DNA from: JBOGNO01 sp050747245
GTDB lineage: Bacteria; Acidobacteriota; Terriglobia; Acidiferrales; UBA7541
Length of the DNA: 45,903 bases
Assembly (NCBI GenBank): GCA_050747245.1
Contig: JBOGNO010000020.1
Location: 1-45,903 of the forward strand
Reading direction: 5' to 3'
The notes below the pieces were generated by a model. It saw only the letters and a list, made by a program, of their open reading frames with translations, was not told where the DNA came from and made no database searches. The position numbers were made by a program, and so were the translations under genes. Every line of letters starts with the position of its first letter. The stretch's first letter is position 1. This document shows, piece by piece, positions 40,946 to 45,903 of this stretch.

Positions 40946-42988
40946 CTATTTCAGATACTTATCCAGCCACTCCGTCCACCGCCGGAGCACGTCCCGCGAC
41001 CTCACCGGATCTCCCGGAAAATGTCCCGGCACCGGATAAGCAATGAACTGCACCGGAATTCCGTTATCTTTCAGCGCGTGAAACATCGCATACGACTGCG
41101 ATATCGGCACACGCGCGTCTCCCGTGTCGCACAAAATCAGCGTCGGCGTGTTGATGGCCGAAAAATAACTAATCGGAGATTGTTGCTGGTAAATTTTCAG
41201 GCGGTCGCCCGTCCACGGCGATCCATTCCACGCATAACCGTCGACCACATTGTTATCGGAGAGGTCGTATTCTTCGACCAGGTCATTCACCGCCGCTCCC
41301 GATATCGCCGCCTTCCAGATGTGGTAGTGCCCGATCATCCACGAAGTCATGTACCCGCCGTACGACCATCCCGAAACCGCAATCTTCGATTCATCCACGA
41401 ACCCCATTTTCTCCACCGCCGCAAGCCCCGCCATCACGTCTCGCCCGGGCCCGTCGCCCGCGTCGTTGGTGATCGCCCGCTGGTAAGCGTTCCCCAGGTT
41501 GTCGCTCCCGCGGTAATTCGGCTCGAACACCACGTATCCGTGCGACGCGAGGTACTGTCCGGGAAATCCGAACGAAGCTGCCGACGCCGCTTGCGGCCCG
41601 CCGTGAATTAAGAGCACCAGCGGGTATTTTTTCTCTTTCGAGAAGTCCGGCGGGTACACCAGCACGCCATCTTCTTTGAATCCATCCGGCCCCTGCCATT
41701 CGAAGCTTTCCATTTTCCCCAGCGCGAGCGCCGCGATTTCATGATTGAAATCTGTCAGCCGCTTCACGCCCGCGAGCGGCGACGCCAGGTAATAGAGCTC
41801 CGTTGGCCGCCCGGGTTCGCTCCCCGTAAACGCAATCGCTCCGTTCTTGCTCACCGATACGTCCACCCAGAAGCCCCACGATGGATTCACATCGCCCAGA
41901 TCGATCTTCCGCGCTTTGCCTTCGAGCGGCTGAATCCACATCGCAACTCGCGTCCCATCATTTCCTCCGACGAGCAGCGATTTCCCATCCGCCATCCAGA
42001 TAGCCCGCACGATGTCGCGGTCCACCTCGCGAGTTATATCCGTGCCGTCTCCGCCCGACGTGGGCGCCACTATGATTTCGTTTTCGTTGTTGATGTCTCC
42101 ATCCCGCGAATACCAAAACGCGATTTGCTTTCCGTCCGGTGAATACTCCGCGTAATTCTCGAATTTATCGCGCGAAGTCAGCTTCCGAGTTTCCCCCGTC
42201 TCCACATTCAAAATCTCTATCGTCGAGAGATCCGAATCGCCCTGGTTCGGCCCTTCCTGTCTTGTAAACACGATGGATTTCCCGTCCGGCGACCACGCGA
42301 TATTTTGCGCCGGCGAAGAGGGCGGCGCGGCCTTCGGTATGCTCCACGCCCCGCTGGTCAGCCGCTTCGCTTTTCCTCCCGTCGCATTCACCAGCCAGAT
42401 GTGCGAAGGCGTCGCCGCTTCTGTCGCGAGATAATCGTTGTTGCCCACCTCGAACGCATCGTTGTGCTTCTCGATTTCCTTTTTATTCGGCGCTTCATCC
42501 GAAGTCACGTACGCAATCGCTTCTCCGTCCGGCCGCCAGACGTATTGCTCCACGCCTCGCGCCTCGTCCGTAATCTTCATCGCCTCGCCGCCGGACATAC
42601 TCAGCACGAAAATCTGCTCCGCCTCCTCTTTTCCTGTGCCCGCCGCTGCGAGGAATGCGATGCGGTCGCCGTTCGGCGACCATCGCGGCGTGCCCACTCC
42701 CTTCCGGTCGTAAGTCAGCGCGTGCTGCGCGCCCGTCGCCGTTTCCACCAGCACCAGTTGGCTTTCGACTTTGTCCTCGTCGAATTTCGTCCGCCCGACC
42801 ACGCACACGATCTCGCGTCCGTCCGGCGAAATCTGCGCATCCGACGGACGCACAATTTTCTGCGCGTCGTCGAGCTCGATTTTCCGCCCCTGCGCTTGCG
42901 CCGCGCCGCTCGCAGCGAAAAACAGTCCCGCCGCTCCCGCCATCAGCCACAGCGCACTGCGATTCTTTTGTATTTTGTTCACGCGCAC
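40946..42988 (-). CDS. secreted S9-family (prolyl oligopeptidase-like) peptidase
   Basis: GTG 42988 follows GAGGAG by 6 nt. Residues 1-33 are a signal peptide (RSALWLMAGAAGLFFAASGAAQAQ). A WD40/TolB-like beta-propeller (about 35-430; repeated WSPDGK/SPDGR boxes) precedes an alpha/beta-hydrolase domain with Ser542 in SGWSYGGYM, Asp624 in DTGDARVP and His656 in VPGHFPGD. It is an acylaminoacyl- or dipeptidyl-peptidase-like enzyme exported to the periplasm. Its place between crotonase (10 nt before) and ACP (17 nt after) is unexpected for a peptidase; an esterase or acylase role in the lipid pathway is only speculation. Confidence 0.9.
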   Translation of the reverse strand: MRVNKIQKNRSALWLMAGAAGLFFAASGAAQAQGRKIELDDAQKIVRPSDAQISPDGREIVCVVGRTKFDEDKVESQLVLVETATGAQHALTYDRKGVGTPRWSPNGDRIAFLAAAGTGKEEAEQIFVLSMSGGEAMKITDEARGVEQYVWRPDGEAIAYVTSDEAPNKKEIEKHNDAFEVGNNDYLATEAATPSHIWLVNATGGKAKRLTSGAWSIPKAAPPSSPAQNIAWSPDGKSIVFTRQEGPNQGDSDLSTIEILNVETGETRKLTSRDKFENYAEYSPDGKQIAFWYSRDGDINNENEIIVAPTSGGDGTDITREVDRDIVRAIWMADGKSLLVGGNDGTRVAMWIQPLEGKARKIDLGDVNPSWGFWVDVSVSKNGAIAFTGSEPGRPTELYYLASPLAGVKRLTDFNHEIAALALGKMESFEWQGPDGFKEDGVLVYPPDFSKEKKYPLVLLIHGGPQAASAASFGFPGQYLASHGYVVFEPNYRGSDNLGNAYQRAITNDAGDGPGRDVMAGLAAVEKMGFVDESKIAVSGWSYGGYMTSWMIGHYHIWKAAISGAAVNDLVEEYDLSDNNVVDGYAWNGSPWTGDRLKIYQQQSPISYFSAINTPTLILCDTGDARVPISQSYAMFHALKDNGIPVQFIAYPVPGHFPGDPVRSRDVLRRWTEWLDKYLK

Positions 42989-42998
42989 GTTTTTCTCC

Positions 42999-43802
42999 TC
43001 ATGGAAGATACGGAAGCGCCTCTTTGCTTTCGACGAAAGTCTTCAACGCTGTTTCCACCGCCGGCCGCTCGAATAGCTCGCAGAAAATTTCAATTTCCCG
43101 TTCGAGTTCTTCGCGCGGAATCGGCTTCATGAATTTCTTCGCCGCAATTCTCGTCGCGCTGTCGAATTTCCGGATTTGCGCCGCCGTCGTCCGCGCCACG
43201 CGTAGCGCCTCGCCTTCGCCCACAACCTGGCTCACGAGGCCCGCCGACTGAGCCTTCGCCGCGTTCATGCTGCGCCCCGTCAGCAGCAAGTCGCGCACCA
43301 GCGCGTTACCTGCGTCTCGTTTCAATCGTGGAATTCCGCCGAACCCGGGTATCAGCCCCAGCCGCAGTTCAGGAAAGCAGAACCGCGCCGACTTGTCCGC
43401 AATAATAATGTCCGCCGTGAGCGCCAGCTCGAATCCTCCTCCAAACGTCACGCCGTGCACCGCCGCAATCACCGCTAGCCGCGAACTGTCGATCGCGTTG
43501 AACACGCCGTGAATTCTTTCCAGAAAATCCCTCACGCCCCGCGCGCGATCCTTCGCTGCCATGCCCTGCACGCGCTCGAAAAGTTCGCGCAAATCCGCTC
43601 CCGCCGAAAATCCCGATGTGAGCGTGCTGTGCACGATTACCGCGGCCGCTTCTTTCTCCGCCCCTTGCAGCGCCTCCGCGAATCGCTCCAGTTCCTCGAG
43701 CGTCTTCGACCCAATCTCGTTCGCCGGCTTGCGGTGCAGCTCGAGTTCCACCGCGCCCTCGCGCAGCCCCCACGAAATTGTTTCGCCGCTGAATTTCTTC
43801 AT
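42999..43802 (-). CDS. enoyl-CoA hydratase/isomerase family protein (crotonase)
   Basis: The 267-residue protein has the crotonase oxyanion-hole segments SGFSAGADLREL and AAVHGVTFGGGFELALTADI, then FPELRLGLIPGFGGIPRL with the first catalytic Glu of FPEL. The expected second Glu (in the GGTQRL region) is not obvious, so hydratase, isomerase or another crotonase reaction are all possible. The substrate is presumably an acyl thioester. Its ATG overlaps the stop of ligase 2 by four bases (43799-43802), and the S9 peptidase follows after 10 nt. Confidence 0.88.
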   Translation of the reverse strand: MKKFSGETISWGLREGAVELELHRKPANEIGSKTLEELERFAEALQGAEKEAAAVIVHSTLTSGFSAGADLRELFERVQGMAAKDRARGVRDFLERIHGVFNAIDSSRLAVIAAVHGVTFGGGFELALTADIIIADKSARFCFPELRLGLIPGFGGIPRLKRDAGNALVRDLLLTGRSMNAAKAQSAGLVSQVVGEGEALRVARTTAAQIRKFDSATRIAAKKFMKPIPREELEREIEIFCELFERPAVETALKTFVESKEALPYLP

Positions 43803-45478
43803 GCGCTTTTCCGGCTGTACATTTTTTCGATCTCGTCGGCGAACCGCGCCGCAATCGCCTCCCGCCGCAGTTTCCCGTTCGCCGTCATCAAGCCCTCTTC
43901 GCCCGAAAACGCCTGCTCCGCAATCACGAACGCGCGAATCTGCTTGTAGTGCGGCAGCTCCGCATTCATCTCGTCGAGCGCCGCTTGCATCTTCTCCGCA
44001 TCGCCCGCGCCGGGCGCCGCATGATTCGTCGTCCCCGCCAGGATCGCGCCCAGATAACTCCGCCCGTTTCCCACCAGCATCACTTGCTGCACGCCCGGGA
44101 GCAGCTTCGCCAATTTATCTTCCACCGGTTCCGGCGCGATATTGTGCCCCGAACTCAAAATGATCAGGTCCTTGATTCTCCCCGTGATTCGCCAGTTTCC
44201 TTTCGCGTCCGCGTCGCCTTGATCTCCGGTATGGAAGCATCCATCGCGAAACACCTTCGCCGTGGCCTCTAGCTTTCTCCAGTAGCCCTGAAAAATATTC
44301 GGCCCGCGCGCCAGGATTTCGTCGTTTTCTCCCAGCTTCATTTCCACTCCCGGAATCGCCGGCCCCACGCGCCCCACCGTAACCTTTCCAGGCTCGTCCA
44401 TCGTACAGATCGCCGTTGTTTCCGTCAGTCCATACACCTGCAGCACGGGAATTCCCACCATGAAAAAAAATAGCTGCGTTTCTGGTGCGAGCGAAGCCGA
44501 CCCGCAGAAGAGCGCCTGCAAATTTGGCCCCAGGCCTTTGCGGATCGCGCGAAACACCGTCGCCCCCGCCACGCGCAGGCAAATCGGATCGAGCGTCTCG
44601 CTTTTCCCTACCTGCCGCCGTAAATACGCCAGCCGCGCCCGCCGGTAGATCGTGCGCACCAGCCCCCCGCGCTTTGCGATATCGCCTTCGATTTTCCCCC
44701 GCACGCGTTCGAGCAGCGCCGGCACGTTCAGAAAATATTCCGGCGCGGCCAGCTTCATTTCCTCCGCCAGCCGCGTCAGATCCGTCGAAAGCACCAGCCG
44801 GCTGTTTCGCATGAGGCACGAAAGCAGCAGGATCCACGACCCCGCGAAGCAGAACGGCAAATAGTGAAACACGGTTTCCGATCCCGTGAACTTCCGCTTC
44901 GCGCTTCCCATCAACTGGTCGAGCCGCACCGTCGTTGCCCCCAGGATGAAATCCACGTTTCCCATCGAGAGCATCACGCCCTTCGGCTCGCCCGAAGTCC
45001 CGCTGGTATAAATAATCATCGCGGTTTCCGCGTCGCTCCGCGTGAGGGATGCTTCAATGCACATCTTCTCCCCGCCGAAGACATCGTCGAAGAGCGCAAT
45101 CGCAGGAGCCTCCGGCCATTCCTTCTCCACAGCGTCGCCGAGCGCCGCATCCGCGCACAGAATTCGCGCCGGAGCCGCGTCGCGCATCATTACCGCCAGT
45201 TCTTTCGCCGACTGCCGCGCGTAGAGCGGCACCACCACAATCCCCTCGGCCATAAGCGCAAGATCTGCCGCCGCCCACAGAATGCTGTTCGCCCCCAGCA
45301 GCACGCATCGCTCGCCGGGCTGCGCTCCCGCCTGCTTCAGCCACGCCCTCGCTTGCCAGATCCTCGCGAGCAGCTCCATGCCCGTCGCGCTGTAGATTGT
45401 TTCGCCGCGCACTTCTTCTAGCACGGACTCTTTCGAATCCTTTTTGAGCCGCTCGAATATTTTTTCCAGGAAATTCAT
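43799..45478 (-). CDS. AMP-forming acyl-CoA/acyl-ACP ligase 2
   Basis: This is the first gene of the minus-strand lipid operon. ANL motifs are MIIYTSGTSGEPKGVML, LQVYGLTETTAICT, CFHTGDQGDADAKGNWRITGRIKDLIILSSGHNIAPEPVE and the C-terminal Lys in LMTANGKLRREAI. The long middle section (KRKFTGSETVFHYLPFCFAGSW... ARLAYLRRQVGKSETLDP) is like long-chain fatty-acid ligases (FadD15/AasS-like). It is clearly different from ligase 1, so the two may activate different acids or load different carriers. The ATG has no strong Shine-Dalgarno. The operon promoter must lie in 45479-45570. Confidence 0.88.
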   Translation of the reverse strand: MNFLEKIFERLKKDSKESVLEEVRGETIYSATGMELLARIWQARAWLKQAGAQPGERCVLLGANSILWAAADLALMAEGIVVVPLYARQSAKELAVMMRDAAPARILCADAALGDAVEKEWPEAPAIALFDDVFGGEKMCIEASLTRSDAETAMIIYTSGTSGEPKGVMLSMGNVDFILGATTVRLDQLMGSAKRKFTGSETVFHYLPFCFAGSWILLLSCLMRNSRLVLSTDLTRLAEEMKLAAPEYFLNVPALLERVRGKIEGDIAKRGGLVRTIYRRARLAYLRRQVGKSETLDPICLRVAGATVFRAIRKGLGPNLQALFCGSASLAPETQLFFFMVGIPVLQVYGLTETTAICTMDEPGKVTVGRVGPAIPGVEMKLGENDEILARGPNIFQGYWRKLEATAKVFRDGCFHTGDQGDADAKGNWRITGRIKDLIILSSGHNIAPEPVEDKLAKLLPGVQQVMLVGNGRSYLGAILAGTTNHAAPGAGDAEKMQAALDEMNAELPHYKQIRAFVIAEQAFSGEEGLMTANGKLRREAIAARFADEIEKMYSRKSA

Positions 45479-45572
45479 GCCAACACAGTTCCGCTGTTAC
45501 GTCCGTTCAGCGGCCCCAATTTTCACCTCTTCCGAGTTCCGTAGGGGCGCTGCTTGCTGCGCCCGGCGGGTG

Positions 45573-45610
45573 CCCCATCCTTCGGTCGCCGCAGCGACCG
45601 AAGGGTGGGG
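45573..45610. repeat. palindromic repeat 1 (17-bp arms)
   Basis: CCCCATCCTTCGGTCGC (45573-45589) and GCGACCGAAGGGTGGGG (45594-45610) form a near-perfect hairpin with loop CGCA. The outer arm is shared with the palindrome at 45755, so they are members of one family. Confidence 0.8.
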
Positions 45611-45903
45611 TTTCCAACTTCTGTTCGAGTCGTTTCCTTCTTCGTAGGGGCGCTGCTTGCCCGCCCCGATGCTTGCCCCGATACTCTATCTCACCGGGCG
45701 GCAATCGGGGCTGCGCCCGCGCTTCAATCTTTATTGGTTCGCTTTTGCCGGGTGCCCCATCCTTCGCGGAGCGAAGGGTGGGGTCTTCAATTCCTGTTCG
45801 AGTCGTTTCCTTCTTCGTAGGGGCGCTGCTTGCCCGCCCCGATGCTTGCCCCGATACTCTATCTCACCGGGCGGCAATCGGGGCTGCGCCCGCGCTTCAA
45901 TCT
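45600..45903 (+). repeat. direct repeats with 173-bp period, running off the window
   Basis: The segment from about 45600 to 45730 recurs from about 45773 to 45903. The stretch starting TTCGTAGGGGCGCTGCTTGC is identical over 90 bp (45641-45730 and 45814-45903). Each unit carries one palindrome and GATGCTTGCCCCGATACTC. The array continues past the window edge, so its size is unknown. No gene is seen from 45479 to 45903. Confidence 0.85.
45755..45783. repeat. palindromic repeat 2 (13-bp arms)
   Basis: CCCCATCCTTCGC (45755-45767) and GCGAAGGGTGGGG (45771-45783) surround a GGA loop. It has the same ends as repeat 1 with a shorter stem, as expected of a dispersed REP-like family. Confidence 0.8.

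Overview
The window looks like a chromosomal segment of an Acidobacteriota member. This is inferred, not measured. The pointers are a VWFA-related protein of the acidobacterial type, two giant secreted BNR/VPS10-like propeller proteins, a fused transaldolase/phosphoglucose isomerase, many GTG/TTG starts, and palindromic repeats with a TGCCCCATCC...GGGTGGGG core at the right edge. There is no phage, plasmid, CRISPR or rRNA; one tRNA-Leu(TAA) is present.

Layout. 1-3.3 kb: the 3' part of a VWA protein with a long in-frame polyglycine tract, a small membrane protein and a secreted trypsin-like protease. 3.2-3.9 kb: a gene-free stretch with a good sigma70-like promoter, an orphan Shine-Dalgarno and two pairs of short direct repeats. 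3.9-6.5 kb: ispH, an arginase-fold protein whose metal-site histidines are replaced, and a GYD-domain reading frame without a normal start codon. 6.9-10.2 kb: an XRE regulator with a LexA-like C-terminal half converges on a minus-strand row of a secreted protein made of ten 15-residue repeats, two membrane proteins and a soluble hypothetical protein. 10.6 kb: tRNA-Leu. 10.7-19.8 kb: BNR protein 1, the ROK kinase/3-methyladenine glycosylase pair, a secreted GH38 alpha-mannosidase and a SET-domain protein. 19.8-28.5 kb (minus): a sugar-phosphate operon tkt-rpiB-tal/pgi-gnd-fbp, with hisC behind it. 28.9-35.1 kb: two tandem pilT paralogues, each with the same leader, and BNR protein 2. A decayed copy of the first ~57 codons of BNR protein 2 lies between the pilT genes, so the duplication unit can be read from the sequence. 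35.1-45.5 kb: a CrtC/tocopherol-cyclase-like protein, a CDP-alcohol phosphatidyltransferase, and a minus-strand lipid operon (AMP ligase, crotonase, S9 peptidase, ACP, AMP ligase, DAG kinase-like, PlsC-like) with stop/start overlaps. A GxxExxY gene bracketed by 25-bp inverted repeats sits between ACP and the second ligase. 45.5-45.9 kb: 173-bp-period direct repeats carrying palindromes.

How it works together. The sugar-phosphate operon interconverts hexose, pentose and triose phosphates. The lipid operon appears to activate an acyl chain, carry it on a dedicated ACP and place it on a glycerol-type lipid that a DAG-kinase-like enzyme and the nearby CDP-alcohol transferase could process. The best candidates for undescribed biology are the XRE/repeat-protein/membrane-protein locus, the lipid operon, the GxxExxY cassette with its terminal repeats, and the arginase-fold protein with a remodelled metal site.
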